Shown one piece after another: positions 55,034 to 64,000 of a stretch of 64,000 nucleotides of DNA. The notes beneath the pieces were generated by a model. It saw nothing but the letters and a program-made list of their open reading frames with translations. It was not told the origin of the DNA and made no database searches. Position 1 is the first letter of the stretch. The number at the start of each line of letters is the position of its first letter. Source of the stretch: Aeromonas bestiarum (GTDB lineage Bacteria > Pseudomonadota > Gammaproteobacteria > Enterobacterales > Aeromonadaceae); the NCBI RefSeq assembly GCF_000819745.1, contig NZ_CDDA01000015.1, forward strand, positions 62,001-126,000, read 5' to 3'. A program made the position numbers and the translations under genes.

Positions 55034-56665
55034 CTACACCTTGAAGAAACCTATGCCCTGGTTGAGCTGGTGGATGATGTCGGTCAGCTGGGAGGCATCG
55101 TGGTTGACGCTCTCGGCGGCGGATACGTTCTCCAGCGACATCTGGGTGATCTCCTCGACCGACTGGGCGATCAGCTGGCTGGCGGCGGCCTGCTCATGGA
55201 GCATGGAGCTGATCTCCTGGATGAGGCCCACCACCTTGCGGGAGCTCTGATCCACCTGGGCCATGGTATCGCTGGAGCTGTCGGTGGTTTCTCGCACCCT
55301 GCTCATGCTGTCGGCACAGGCATTCATTCCCTTGACCGCGCCTGTGGCCCCCTGCTGGATCGACTTGAGCATCTCGTTGATCTCTTGCGTCGCCTGGGTC
55401 GTCCGCGCCGCCAGGGTACGCACCTCGTCGGCCACCACGGCAAAGCCACGGCCCATGTCACCGGCCCGGGCGGCCTCGATGGCGGCGTTGAGTGCCAGCA
55501 GGTTGGTCTGATCCGCCACCCCCTGGATCATCACCGAGATCTGGCTGATGCGGGTGATGTCATCAAACAGCCCCTGCACCTGTTTGGCCGAGTCGTTGAC
55601 GGCCGTGGTGACCTTGAGCACCTCTTGCGAGGCGTGCTTGACCTGCTCTTCGCCCGAATGGGCAATTTCTCCCGACTGCATCACCACGCTGTTGGCCTGG
55701 TTGGCGAAGGAGGAGAGCTGGGAGACCGAGGTGGTCAGCTCTTCAACCGATGCGGCTGTATTGGCGGTCGCCAGCGATTGTTGCTGGGAGCTGGTGTTGA
55801 CCTGCTGGGCGGCGGCGACCAGTTGGGAGGAGCTGGCGGTCAACCCTTCGGCGGCACGCTGCATGGTCGAGACAATGTCGCGCAAGCTGTGGCGGGTGCT
55901 GCTCATGGCTTGCTGCATCTGGGTCAGCTCGTCGTTGCCTTCCGCACTGTCCTGCGCCGTGAGATGCCCTTGCGCCAGCTGCTTCAGCTCGCTCATGATG
56001 GCGATCAAAGGCAGATTGATGCTGCTGCTGAGCAGCCAGCCCAGCACCAGGGAGAGCATGACGGATCCGGCGAGTATGGTATAGGTGGTGGTGGTGATAT
56101 TGGCGACGATCACGTCGCTGTCATCATAAGCCTTCTTGCCGAGCCCCTGATTGATGTCCACCAGCTTGCTGAGCAGGTCGTCGACCACCTGGAAGCTGGC
56201 GGCGGCTTCCCCCTTCATCAACTTGACGGCGGTGTCGTTGTCATTGGCATAGCTGGCCGCCATGGTTTTCTTCGCCGCTTCCTTGTAAATCGGCCAGGCT
56301 CTGTCCACCTCCGCCAGCGCGGCTTTTTCCGGCTCGGTCAGCTCGGTCGCCCGGTATTTATTCAGTAGGGTATTCATCTTCTGTTCGTAGCCATCCATCT
56401 GGCTGGCGATCTTGTCCATCCCCGCTGGGGTGGGCTCGATGACATAGTCAAACAGCGAACGGTTATGGTAGATGGCCTGCATATTGGCGTTGGAGACATC
56501 TGTGATGGGGGTCAGAATGTTGAGATACATGTCATTGAGCATGTCGTTGACAGTGGCGGTATTCTGTTTGCCGTAGAGCCCCACCCCGATCAGGATGAGG
56601 TTCAGCAACAGAAAAGAGACAATAAGCCGCGTCTTGATGGAGATCTGGCGAAGTAGGTTGTTCAT
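55034..56665 (-). CDS. Methyl-accepting chemotaxis protein
   Basis: A 543-residue transmembrane chemoreceptor. Helix 1 is LIVSFLLLNLILIGVGLYG; the periplasmic part (residues ~35-185) is a four-helix-bundle ligand domain (4HB_MCP) with [18 protein letters not shown]; helix 2 is TILAGSVMLSLVLGWLLS, followed by HAMP and a long signalling coiled coil whose tip reads [34 protein letters not shown]. No C-terminal methylesterase-tether pentapeptide is visible. It is transcribed with, but 122 bp after, the cheB-EAL set. Confidence 0.95.
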   Translation of the reverse strand: MNNLLRQISIKTRLIVSFLLLNLILIGVGLYGKQNTATVNDMLNDMYLNILTPITDVSNANMQAIYHNRSLFDYVIEPTPAGMDKIASQMDGYEQKMNTLLNKYRATELTEPEKAALAEVDRAWPIYKEAAKKTMAASYANDNDTAVKLMKGEAAASFQVVDDLLSKLVDINQGLGKKAYDDSDVIVANITTTTYTILAGSVMLSLVLGWLLSSSINLPLIAIMSELKQLAQGHLTAQDSAEGNDELTQMQQAMSSTRHSLRDIVSTMQRAAEGLTASSSQLVAAAQQVNTSSQQQSLATANTAASVEELTTSVSQLSSFANQANSVVMQSGEIAHSGEEQVKHASQEVLKVTTAVNDSAKQVQGLFDDITRISQISVMIQGVADQTNLLALNAAIEAARAGDMGRGFAVVADEVRTLAARTTQATQEINEMLKSIQQGATGAVKGMNACADSMSRVRETTDSSSDTMAQVDQSSRKVVGLIQEISSMLHEQAAASQLIAQSVEEITQMSLENVSAAESVNHDASQLTDIIHQLNQGIGFFKV

Positions 56666-56787
56666 GGTAGCCTCATGCTTGTTTTATTTGCGTTCCCTGC
56701 AGCGAGATTACGACTGCTCTCTTGTCATCCCACCCCTGGCCGGGTGAGCACCACAATATCGTTTCTGCATCCTCGTTATTTCACCCT

Positions 56788-58008
56788 TCATGTCACCCTG
56801 GCTTGCCATTCGGCAAACCAGGACGTTATCTGTGCCACAGGCAAGGGGCGACTGACGTAATAGCCCTGGGCCAGTTCACAGCCCAGCAGGGCCAGTTGCC
56901 GCCAGTCCTCTTCGCTCTCAACCCCTTCGGCCACCGTCTTGAGCCCGAGCTTCTGGCTCATGACGATGGCTGAGGTCAATATAGCCAGCTTCTTCGGGCT
57001 GCTATGGGCGTCGTGGACAAATTCTTTATCTATCTTGATCTCGGTGAAGGGGCAGCGGGATAACTGCTTCATGGAGGAGTAGCCGGTGCCATAATCATCC
57101 ATCGCTATGCCAAATCCCCTGAGCCGCAAACGGGCCAAGGTGCCCAATGACATGGAGAGATTGGACATGAAGGTGGTTTCGGTGACTTCAATAATGATGG
57201 CGTTGCAGGGCAGTTGGTGTTCCTGCACGACCGCAATCATGTTCTCGACCAATTTATCCGTGAGCAGCAGGCTCACCGGCAAATTGATCGAACAGCTGAT
57301 GGGGCCGGGCAGGCTGGCCAGTGTCGTGAGCGCATCACAGGTGGCGTGCAGGAAGTGATAAAAGAAATCCAGCGCCAATTGCCCCTCTTCCAGATGGTGG
57401 ACGAAACAGACGGGCGGGATCACGCCGTGTTCGGGATGGAGCCAGCGTACCAGGGCCTCAAAGCCATAGAGGCGCGAATCCGCCATCGTTATCTTGGGTT
57501 GCAGAAAGGGCACCAGTTGCCGGTTATCCAGCGCCTGCTGCACATCGTCGGCGGTGAAGGCGAGCTGCATCCACTTCTTGTTCTCCCTGTGCACCAGGGG
57601 ATCGCAATGCTGCAGCATGTTGCGCAGGTCGCTCGATTTGAGCGGCTTTGACAGCACGCCTATCACCTCCAGGGTGCCCGCATCGGCAATGGCGTGGATC
57701 ACGTCCAGCACATCCCGCTCCACCCCGCTCATCACGGCCACAAACATCCGGTAGTGGGTATTCTTCTCCAGGTTGCTGATGAGCTCCACTCCGTCCATGC
57801 CCGGCATGTTGAGGTCGGTCAGCAGCAGATCGATGCGCTCCTCTTTGTGCTCCAGTTGCTGCAGCTTGTCCAGCGCATCCTGCCCGTCATGGGCCACATG
57901 AATGTGGCCAAATCCCAGCTCCTGCAACAGGCAGGTCACCTCATACTGCTGGGTGCGGGAGTCATCCACTACCATGGCACTGCGTCCTTGCCATTTTTCC
58001 AACGACAT
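56788..58008 (-). CDS. Receiver-EAL c-di-GMP phosphodiesterase
   Basis: A 406-residue response regulator. The receiver (residues ~10-130) has MVVDDSRTQQYEV, the phospho-site LLLTDLNMPGMDGVEL and GVLSKPLKSSD. The EAL domain (residues ~155-400) has FEALVRW, INLPVS, IIEVTET, MDDYGTGYSS and KIDKEF, so the catalytic acids are present and c-di-GMP hydrolysis is likely. It starts two bases after cheB, placing c-di-GMP control inside the chemosensory operon. Confidence 0.93.
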   Translation of the reverse strand: MSLEKWQGRSAMVVDDSRTQQYEVTCLLQELGFGHIHVAHDGQDALDKLQQLEHKEERIDLLLTDLNMPGMDGVELISNLEKNTHYRMFVAVMSGVERDVLDVIHAIADAGTLEVIGVLSKPLKSSDLRNMLQHCDPLVHRENKKWMQLAFTADDVQQALDNRQLVPFLQPKITMADSRLYGFEALVRWLHPEHGVIPPVCFVHHLEEGQLALDFFYHFLHATCDALTTLASLPGPISCSINLPVSLLLTDKLVENMIAVVQEHQLPCNAIIIEVTETTFMSNLSMSLGTLARLRLRGFGIAMDDYGTGYSSMKQLSRCPFTEIKIDKEFVHDAHSSPKKLAILTSAIVMSQKLGLKTVAEGVESEEDWRQLALLGCELAQGYYVSRPLPVAQITSWFAEWQARVT

Positions 58009-58010
58009 AA

Positions 58011-59087
58011 TTACACGCCTCGCTGATCCGGACGGCTGAGCGTCTGGGTGATGTGGGTGAGTGACATGACTTCATCCACGCCACCATGGGCTATGGCCTC
58101 CTTGGGCATGCCAAACACCACGCAACTGCTTTCATCCTGCGCTATGGTGCGGGCCCCTGTGTCGTGCAGCTCTTTCATGCCCCGGGCTCCGTCGTCCCCC
58201 ATGCCGGTCATTATGATGCCAAGCGCATTGCTGCCCGCGCTCACGGCCACCGAGCGAAACAGCACGTCTACCGACGGGCAGTGGCGGGAGACCGGCGGGC
58301 CCTCTTTCACCTCAGCCAGATACTGGGTGCCGCTGCGCTGGATCAGCAGGTGCTTGCCGCCCGGGGCTATGATGGCGACGCCCGGCAGCAGGCGATCGCC
58401 GGTGGCCGCTTCCTTTACCTCCAGCTGGGAGAGGCTGTTGAGCCGCTCGGCGAAGGAAGCGGTAAAGCGGGCCGGCATGTGCTGCACTATGGCCAGCCCC
58501 GGACAGCTGGCCGGCAGGCGGGAGAGCAGGTACTCCAGCGCCTGGGTGCCGCCGGTGGAGGTGCCGAGCGCGATGATCTTCTCCGTGGTGCGAAACGAGA
58601 TCCGCTCGGCCGGGGGGGAGAGCATCTCATCGGCATTGCGGCGCGGGACGACCGCAATCTGATTGGTCGCGGGCAGCAGATTGCGCAGCTTGGCGCTGAC
58701 GGCAGCTCGTATCTCCTGGATGAAGTCGTTGGCTGACTGCTGCAGGAAGCTCTTGATGCCCACGCTGGGCTTGGTGACGATGGAGATGGCCCCCGCCGAG
58801 AGGGCCTCCAGGGTGATCATGGCGCCCTCCTCGGTCAGGGAGGAGCAGATGATGACGGGGGTCGGGCGCTCGGCCATGATCTTCTTGAGGAAGGTCAGCC
58901 CGTCCATACGCGGCATCTCTATGTCGAGGATGATGACATCGGGCCAGCACTTCTTCATCTGCTGCATGGCGAAGATGGGGTCGAAGGCGGCGCCAATGAC
59001 CTCTATGTCCGCAGCCTTGCTCAGCATCTGGGTCAGCACTTCCCGCACCAGGGCCGAGTCGTCGACGATCAATACCCGTATTGTCAT
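58011..59087 (-). CDS. cheB: Chemotaxis protein-glutamate methylesterase
   Basis: Demethylates and deamidates chemoreceptors. It is 358 residues from the ATG at 59087, which overlaps the cheR stop (ATGA). The receiver holds [13 protein letters not shown] and [17 protein letters not shown]. The methylesterase has the Ser of [15 protein letters not shown], the His of [17 protein letters not shown] and the Asp of [12 protein letters not shown]. It functions with CheR in adaptation of the cluster's receptors. Confidence 0.97.
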   Translation of the reverse strand: MTIRVLIVDDSALVREVLTQMLSKAADIEVIGAAFDPIFAMQQMKKCWPDVIILDIEMPRMDGLTFLKKIMAERPTPVIICSSLTEEGAMITLEALSAGAISIVTKPSVGIKSFLQQSANDFIQEIRAAVSAKLRNLLPATNQIAVVPRRNADEMLSPPAERISFRTTEKIIALGTSTGGTQALEYLLSRLPASCPGLAIVQHMPARFTASFAERLNSLSQLEVKEAATGDRLLPGVAIIAPGGKHLLIQRSGTQYLAEVKEGPPVSRHCPSVDVLFRSVAVSAGSNALGIIMTGMGDDGARGMKELHDTGARTIAQDESSCVVFGMPKEAIAHGGVDEVMSLTHITQTLSRPDQRGV

Positions 59088-59947
59088 GGCGCATCCTTTG
59101 CTGGCAGACGGCGATAGCGGGAAGGGGCTTCCTGCATGAGGGGAAGATCTTGCTGGCGAATGACCTCTGAGTGCCCGACCAGCAGATAGCCACCGGGTCT
59201 CAGCAGCTGGCAGAGCTGGGTCAGGACGCGGGCCTTGGTGGTGTCGTTGAAGTAGATGAGGACATTTCTGAGCAAAATTACATCGAAATCGCGCTCCTGA
59301 TACTCGCCGCACGACAGCAGGTTGAGGTTGGCGAAGGCGACTTTTCTGGCGAGCGTCGGCTTGACCCGGATCTTGCCCGCGTATTCGTCGTGACCGCGCT
59401 GAAAGTAGCGCAACCACAGATGGGGTGGCACATGGCGGGCCCGCTCGACCGAATAGATGGCGCGCCGGGCAAAGGGAATGACGCGGGTATTGATGTCGGT
59501 GCCATGAATGCTCCAGCGTTCGTTGATGCCGAGCTGCTCGGCCAGCACCATGGCGGCGGAGTAAGCCTCCTCGCCGGTGGAGCAGGCCGCTGACCAGACG
59601 CGAAGCGGCTGGCTGCGACTGGCGAGCAGCTGCTCGGCATGGTGTTTCAGCCAGCTGAAGTGCTGGGCCTCGCGAAAGAAATAGGTCTCGTTGGTCGACA
59701 GAAGATTGATGGCGAGCTGGCGTTCCTGGGGGGCGAGGGGCTGGTTTATCCGCTCCCAATAGGCTTGATAGCTGGTGAGCTGCAACGCCCGCAGCCGCTT
59801 GGCGAGTCTGGATTGCACCAGTGCCCGCTTGCAGGGGGCGAGATCTATGCCCGCCGTGTTGAGGATGAAACGCCGAAACAGATCAAATTCGCTCTGACTG
59901 AGGGTCGGGACCAGCTCTGGCGTGAACAGCGGCGCCGCCATGTTCAT
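59084..59947 (-). CDS. cheR: Chemotaxis protein methyltransferase
   Basis: SAM-dependent methylation of receptor glutamates. It is 287 residues. The N-terminal helical domain (to about 90) is followed by the Rossmann part with [21 protein letters not shown] for SAM, a [18 protein letters not shown] segment and [18 protein letters not shown]. The ATG overlaps the cheW stop (ATGA) and its own stop overlaps the cheB start. No C-terminal TPR is fused. Confidence 0.97.
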   Translation of the reverse strand: MNMAAPLFTPELVPTLSQSEFDLFRRFILNTAGIDLAPCKRALVQSRLAKRLRALQLTSYQAYWERINQPLAPQERQLAINLLSTNETYFFREAQHFSWLKHHAEQLLASRSQPLRVWSAACSTGEEAYSAAMVLAEQLGINERWSIHGTDINTRVIPFARRAIYSVERARHVPPHLWLRYFQRGHDEYAGKIRVKPTLARKVAFANLNLLSCGEYQERDFDVILLRNVLIYFNDTTKARVLTQLCQLLRPGGYLLVGHSEVIRQQDLPLMQEAPSRYRRLPAKDAP

Positions 59948-60474
59948 CCGCCTTGCTCTTGCGAGAACAGCTGGCCGGTGGCGGCCTCGGCCATGGCGCT
60001 CAGTTCGGTGATGGAGAGCGCCTTGTGCATGTCGAGCAGGATGGCGAACCGCTGATCTATGGTGACGACCCCCTGAATGAAGTCGCCCCGGATGTGGGTG
60101 CCGAAGGTCGGTGCCGGCTCTATGGTGTCGGTGCGGATCTCCAGCACCTCGCACACCGCATCCAGCAGCATGCCGATCTCCTGCTCTTCCCCATTGCTGT
60201 TGGGCAGGGAGAGGATCGCGACGCAGGTGGTGGGCAGCAGCGGGGTCTGATCTCTGCCAAAGCGGATGGAGAGGTCGATCACTGGTACAACTGCCCCCCG
60301 CAGGTTGATGATGCCCCGCACGAAGCGCGGCATCATGGGGACCGGGGTCATGCCTTCGAACTCGATGATTTCACGGATGCAGCCTATGTCGACCCCATAC
60401 AGCTCGCCCCCCAGCATGAAGGTGACGCAGTGAAAATGGGAGACTGTAACAGCAGGAGCAAAGGTATCTCTCAT
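59944..60474 (-). CDS. cheW: CheW-family coupling protein
   Basis: Scaffold that joins receptors to CheA. It is 176 residues, a single CheW domain: FMLGGELYGVDIGCIREIIEFEGMTPVP, IINLRGAVVPVIDLSIRFG and LLDAVCEVLEI. The C-terminal helix extends about 20 residues ([16 protein letters not shown]). I chose the ATG at 60474 behind AGGAGCAGG. It begins ten bases after the second MCP gene. Confidence 0.95.
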   Translation of the reverse strand: MRDTFAPAVTVSHFHCVTFMLGGELYGVDIGCIREIIEFEGMTPVPMMPRFVRGIINLRGAVVPVIDLSIRFGRDQTPLLPTTCVAILSLPNSNGEEQEIGMLLDAVCEVLEIRTDTIEPAPTFGTHIRGDFIQGVVTIDQRFAILLDMHKALSITELSAMAEAATGQLFSQEQGG

Positions 60475-60484
60475 CGGCCTGCTC

Positions 60485-62164
60485 CTAATAGTTGGTGAAC
60501 TTGCCATCATCTATCTCTCGCTCCAGATCCTCTTCGTGGAAGGGTTGCTGGCGGACAAATCCCTTCTTCGGCTTGATGCGTCTGGTGGCGGAGTAGGTGG
60601 CACTGTGCAAGGGATGGGGCTGGCGATCATTTCCCCCCCTGAGCGTGAACTGCTGCATCAGCTCCTGCAGTTGCAAGGCGGTGGAGCTGAGTTCTTCCGA
60701 GGTGGAGCTGAGCTCTTCCGCCGAGGCGGCCGAGGCCTGCATGCCATCGCTTATCTGGGTCACGGCTATGTTGATCTGGGAGACGCTGGCCCGCTGCTCG
60801 CGGGAGGCGGAGGCTATCTCCTGCACCAGGGTGGCGGTCTGATCGATGCCGGGCAGCATCTCGCGCAGCAAAGATCCCGCCTGTTCGGCCACGCTGACGG
60901 AGCGACCCGCCAGCTCGCCTATCTCCTTGGCGGCGGTTTGTGACCGCTCGGCCAGCTTTCTTACTTCGGCGGCGACGGTGGCAAAGCCCTTGCCATGCTC
61001 ACCGGCCCTGGCCGCCTCGATGGCGGCATTGATGGCCAGCAGATCCGTCTTGTTGGCGATGTCATTGATGACAGTGATGCGCGAGGCTATCTCCTTCATG
61101 GCGTGGACCATCTCGCCAACCGCCTTGCCACTGTCGGTGGCGCTGCTGGCGGCCTTGGTGGAGATGTTCTCGGTCACCCTGGCGTTGTCGGCATTCTGGC
61201 TCACTGTCGCCGTCATCTCCTCGACCGAGGCGCTGGTCTGTTCGACGCTGGAGGCGAGCTCGGACGACGTCTGGGAGAGGGCATTGGCGGTGGCGGCCAC
61301 CTGCTCGGAGGCCGAGCCTATCGCCTCCGACATGGCACCCACCTCGTTGAGGGTATCGGAGAGGCGGTGGGCCATGCTCTTGATAGCGTAAAGCAGGCTG
61401 CTGGTGTCGTCGGCTCTGAGCAGCACAGGGGTGGAGAGATCGCCGTCGGCGACGCGGGCTACCACCTGTACCGTATAGGAAGGATCCCCCCCCAGCTGGC
61501 GCAATATGCTGCGGGTCACCAGCAGGGAGAGAATGAAGCAGATAAGAAAGGCGCTGCAGGCGATGGCGATCAGGATCTGCAGATTGTCCCCATAAATGAT
61601 TTTGCTGTCGGCTAATGACTGAGTGGCGAGCTTGTCATTCAGGTTGACCAGGTCGGTAAGAAGATCGTCAGCAACATTGAACGCCGGTCGCCCCTGTTCG
61701 GCCAGCATGATGGCCGCTTTCTGGTTATTGAGATTGTCCCCCGTATCGGATTGCACAGTTCGTATGATGTTATCGGCTATGGGTTTGTAAATTGCCCACG
61801 CTTGGTCAAAGCGAGCCAACAGATCTATTTCTGGCTGGGTGAGGGAGGTCTTGCGGTACTTGTCGATCAGTTCATTCATATTGCTTTCATAGCGCAACAT
61901 GTTGTTTTCATTTTCTTTTCTTGTTTTTTCGTTGTTTTCAAGCACATAGCGATAGAGGGCCCGACTCGTGTATATGGCCTGCATATTGGCGTTGGCCAGA
62001 TCCTTGATGGGGGTGAGCTGATTGGCATGCATGTTCTCGACCAGCGTTGCCATCTCCTTGGTGGAGTAGTAGCTGGTGAGCGTCAGCACTCCCAGCAACA
62101 GCATGAGAATGGAAAACGAGAACACCAGTTTTGTTCTGACTTGCAAGTTGTGAAACCAGTCCAT
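60485..62164 (-). CDS. Methyl-accepting chemotaxis protein
   Basis: A 559-residue chemoreceptor, related to the one at 55034-56665: first membrane helix [21 protein letters not shown], a four-helix-bundle sensor (residues ~40-185, with [29 protein letters not shown]), second helix [24 protein letters not shown] and a signalling domain with [35 protein letters not shown]. The tail is basic (RRIKPKKGF) and ends DDGKFTNY, with no NWETF-type tether. It stands between cheA and cheW and is likely the main input of this cluster. Confidence 0.95.
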   Translation of the reverse strand: MDWFHNLQVRTKLVFSFSILMLLLGVLTLTSYYSTKEMATLVENMHANQLTPIKDLANANMQAIYTSRALYRYVLENNEKTRKENENNMLRYESNMNELIDKYRKTSLTQPEIDLLARFDQAWAIYKPIADNIIRTVQSDTGDNLNNQKAAIMLAEQGRPAFNVADDLLTDLVNLNDKLATQSLADSKIIYGDNLQILIAIACSAFLICFILSLLVTRSILRQLGGDPSYTVQVVARVADGDLSTPVLLRADDTSSLLYAIKSMAHRLSDTLNEVGAMSEAIGSASEQVAATANALSQTSSELASSVEQTSASVEEMTATVSQNADNARVTENISTKAASSATDSGKAVGEMVHAMKEIASRITVINDIANKTDLLAINAAIEAARAGEHGKGFATVAAEVRKLAERSQTAAKEIGELAGRSVSVAEQAGSLLREMLPGIDQTATLVQEIASASREQRASVSQINIAVTQISDGMQASAASAEELSSTSEELSSTALQLQELMQQFTLRGGNDRQPHPLHSATYSATRRIKPKKGFVRQQPFHEEDLEREIDDGKFTNY

Positions 62165-62207
62165 GGTTCTACTCCGTGAATCCTGTTAGTGACAGTATGG
62201 TCTGTGG

Positions 62208-64000
62208 TCAATGTCTGAGGGTGAACAGGGCGTCGGCCTGCTGATGGAGCAAGTGTTGTTCCCGCCGCCACGCCAGTTGAATGAGTTGGGGCACGTCGAG
62301 GATCAGCGCCGGCTGGCCATTGCCCAGAATGGTGGAGCCGCTGACGTAACGCAGGGATTTGAACAAGTCTCCCAGCGGCTTGATCACCGCCTGCACTTCC
62401 CCTATCAGGCGATCCACCACGATACCGGCGCGGTTGTCGGCGTAATCGACCATCACCACGAATTCGGGTTCGGTCGCCGCCGGCAGGGCAAACAGTTCGC
62501 GCAGGGCGATGAAGGGAACCCACTCTCCGCGCACGTTGATCTGGCGACTCTGGCTGTGCAGGGCATCCGGCGGCAGGTCGATGCACTCGACCATCATGTC
62601 GAGGGGGATCACCAGGGAGGCGTGATCCACCTCAATCCGGAAGCCGTCTATGATGGCCAGGGTCAGGGGCAACCTGAGCCGGAAGGTAGTGCCTGCACCC
62701 AGCCGACTCTCTATGGTGGTTTCACCGCGCAGAAAGTCCAGATTGCGCTTGACTACATCCAGCCCGACCCCGCGCCCCGAGAGATCGCTGACATCGGCGG
62801 CGGTCGAGAATCCCGGCAGGAACAGCAGCTGGAAGATCTCCTGTTCACCGAACACCTTGCCCTCCGGCACCATGCCTTGGGCGTGGGCCTTGGCGAGGAT
62901 CTTGTCGCGATCTATGCCCCGGCCGTCATCGCTCACCTCCACCACAACGGCACCGGCATCGTGATAGGCATTGAGAGTGATCACCCCTTGCGCCGGCTTG
63001 CCGGCCGCCAGCCGCAGTGCCTGATCTTCGAGGCCGTGATCGGCGGCATTACGCACCAGATGCATCAGGGGATCGGTCAGTTTCTCGACCATGGATTTGT
63101 CGATGTCGGTGTCGGCGTTGCGGATCTGCAGCTGGATCTCCTTGCCCGTCTGCTGGGAGAGTTCGTGCACCAGTCGCGGGAAACGGTTGAAGATCTCGTT
63201 GATGGGCACCATGCGCAGGGTCAGGGCATCGTCACGTATCCCCTCCACCAGGGTGTTGACGGTGGCGACTGATTCGATGAGCTCAGCATCTCCCCTGAGC
63301 CTGGCCTGCAGTGTGGTAGCCGAGGTGGCGATCACCAGCTCGCCGACCCGGTTGATCAGGCGATCCAGCTTGGCTGCCTCGATCCGGATGTAGTGCCCTT
63401 CGGCGCGCAGCTGCGGCTTGGCCTGAACCAGAGGGGCGGGGATGGGGGCCGATTCGGGCTCCGCTGGTGTCGGCGTCGTGGCGGCACTCGGCAAGTCACC
63501 GCTCGCGATGCGGGCGGCTTCCGCTTCGGTCAGTGCCTGGGCGGCCACCCAGCGTTGCAGTTGGGCCGAGAGCGGTTCATCCCGCCATGCCGCCAGCCGT
63601 TGGCCCTGCTCGGCAAACCGCGCCAGATCCTGATGCGGCGTGAGCACGCTGATGAGGCTGGCGTGGGCGACAAAATCGAAGGTGCCCAGGATCCGCTCTC
63701 TGGGCTCGGCACTGAGCAGGCCTATCTCGTAGCCGAGAAAACATTCTGTGGGATCGAGCAGTTGCAGCGGTGGCCACTCGTGCCAGACCGGCTGGATGAA
63801 GTGGATCCGTCCCAGATTGGCCAGGTAGCGGATGAAGGCAAGCAGGTCGAAGCCATCCTGATACAGGGCCGGATAGAAGCGCAGGGAGAGGTGCCAGGGG
63901 CGCAGATCCTGCGAGGCGACTGGGGCCGGCGAGGGCATGGCCAGCGGCTCGCTGGGCAGGGTCTGGTGACCCTGTAACTGGGAGAGCAGGGCCAGGATCT
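62208..64000 (-). CDS. cheA: Chemotaxis histidine kinase CheA, 3' part only
   Basis: The sensor kinase of the cluster; its frame stays open to the right edge, so the N-terminal phosphotransfer (HPt) domain is missing here. The visible ~597 residues hold a CheY/CheB-binding-like segment (LRPWHLSLRF), a linker rich in Pro/Ala, the dimerisation domain (RIEAAKLDRLINRVGELVIA), the ATPase with LVRNAADHGLE (N box), VEVSDDGRGID (G1), GRGVGLDVVKRNL (G2) and GAGTTFRLRLPLTLAIIDGF, and a CheW-like C-terminus. It is 43 bp upstream of the MCP gene. Confidence 0.95.
   Translation of the reverse strand, partial: ILALLSQLQGHQTLPSEPLAMPSPAPVASQDLRPWHLSLRFYPALYQDGFDLLAFIRYLANLGRIHFIQPVWHEWPPLQLLDPTECFLGYEIGLLSAEPRERILGTFDFVAHASLISVLTPHQDLARFAEQGQRLAAWRDEPLSAQLQRWVAAQALTEAEAARIASGDLPSAATTPTPAEPESAPIPAPLVQAKPQLRAEGHYIRIEAAKLDRLINRVGELVIATSATTLQARLRGDAELIESVATVNTLVEGIRDDALTLRMVPINEIFNRFPRLVHELSQQTGKEIQLQIRNADTDIDKSMVEKLTDPLMHLVRNAADHGLEDQALRLAAGKPAQGVITLNAYHDAGAVVVEVSDDGRGIDRDKILAKAHAQGMVPEGKVFGEQEIFQLLFLPGFSTAADVSDLSGRGVGLDVVKRNLDFLRGETTIESRLGAGTTFRLRLPLTLAIIDGFRIEVDHASLVIPLDMMVECIDLPPDALHSQSRQINVRGEWVPFIALRELFALPAATEPEFVVMVDYADNRAGIVVDRLIGEVQAVIKPLGDLFKSLRYVSGSTILGNGQPALILDVPQLIQLAWRREQHLLHQQADALFTLRH

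Overview
The window reads as a chromosomal segment of an Aeromonas species (Gammaproteobacteria). The inference rests on several things: the L-allo-threonine aldolase at 25721-26740 matches, as far as I remember it, the Aeromonas jandaei enzyme almost residue for residue; the nuo operon has the fused nuoCD of gammaproteobacteria; cmk-rpsA-ihfB-lapA-lapB-pyrF, queC-queE, cysB, tdk and hns are of enterobacterial/Aeromonas/Vibrio type; and there is a rhombosortase and a Na+-type flagellar stator pair. Most genes are GC-rich. The partial protease at the left edge and the stretch upstream of hns are visibly AT-richer. I see no insertion sequence, integrase, prophage block or CRISPR array.

Layout. 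1-1087: 3' part of a secreted M6-type zinc metalloprotease. 1284-16644 (minus): the complete 13-gene NADH:quinone oxidoreductase operon nuoA-B-CD-E-F-G-H-I-J-K-L-M-N. Several of its gene junctions carry short decayed tandem copies of the junction itself. 16958-18569 (minus): a MotA/MotB-family stator pair. 18863-19262: a tRNA-Ser(GGA) gene whose 3' end is repeated 181 bp downstream together with a terminator, with a chain of five small hairpins between. 19339-22135 (minus): two TPM-domain membrane proteins, LemA and the murein endopeptidase MepA. 22303-32158: mixed metabolic and regulatory genes (RRM protein, YdhF, XRE regulator, SDR, threonine aldolase, PAS protein, REC-CheC-like regulator, LysR, DUF2982, and a GGDEF-EAL gene broken by a one-base frameshift in a run of six G). 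32252-37780: nfsA, a conserved membrane-anchored protein with a structured leader, YecM family, MFS exporter with a divergent LysR gene, cysB. 37861-47968: ribA, the cmk-rpsA-ihfB-lapAB-pyrF block, rhombosortase, DTW protein, queC-queE, DUF3820, cobalamin adenosyltransferase, hns. 48293-50129: a lysine riboswitch in front of an NhaC-family transporter. 50216-54591: tdk, a QEGLA-motif protein, ybjN, a second identical tRNA-Ser(GGA), alr. 55034-64000 (minus): a chemosensory cluster cheA-mcp-cheW-cheR-cheB-REC/EAL-mcp, with cheA running off the right edge.

How the parts work together. nuo plus the stator pair join respiration to ion-driven motility. The last 9 kb form a non-canonical chemosensory operon whose last regulator is a c-di-GMP phosphodiesterase, and a second GGDEF-EAL gene and a REC-CheC-like protein lie elsewhere in the window. 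The two tRNA-Ser loci with their shared promoters form an inverted repeat around a 34-kb segment, so that segment could flip by homologous recombination.

Best candidates for something undescribed: the tRNA-Ser 3'-end repeat with its hairpin chain (18863-19090), the nested-stem leader at 33026-33134, the interleaved-stem leader of the RRM gene (22901-22955), and the junction duplications inside nuo.
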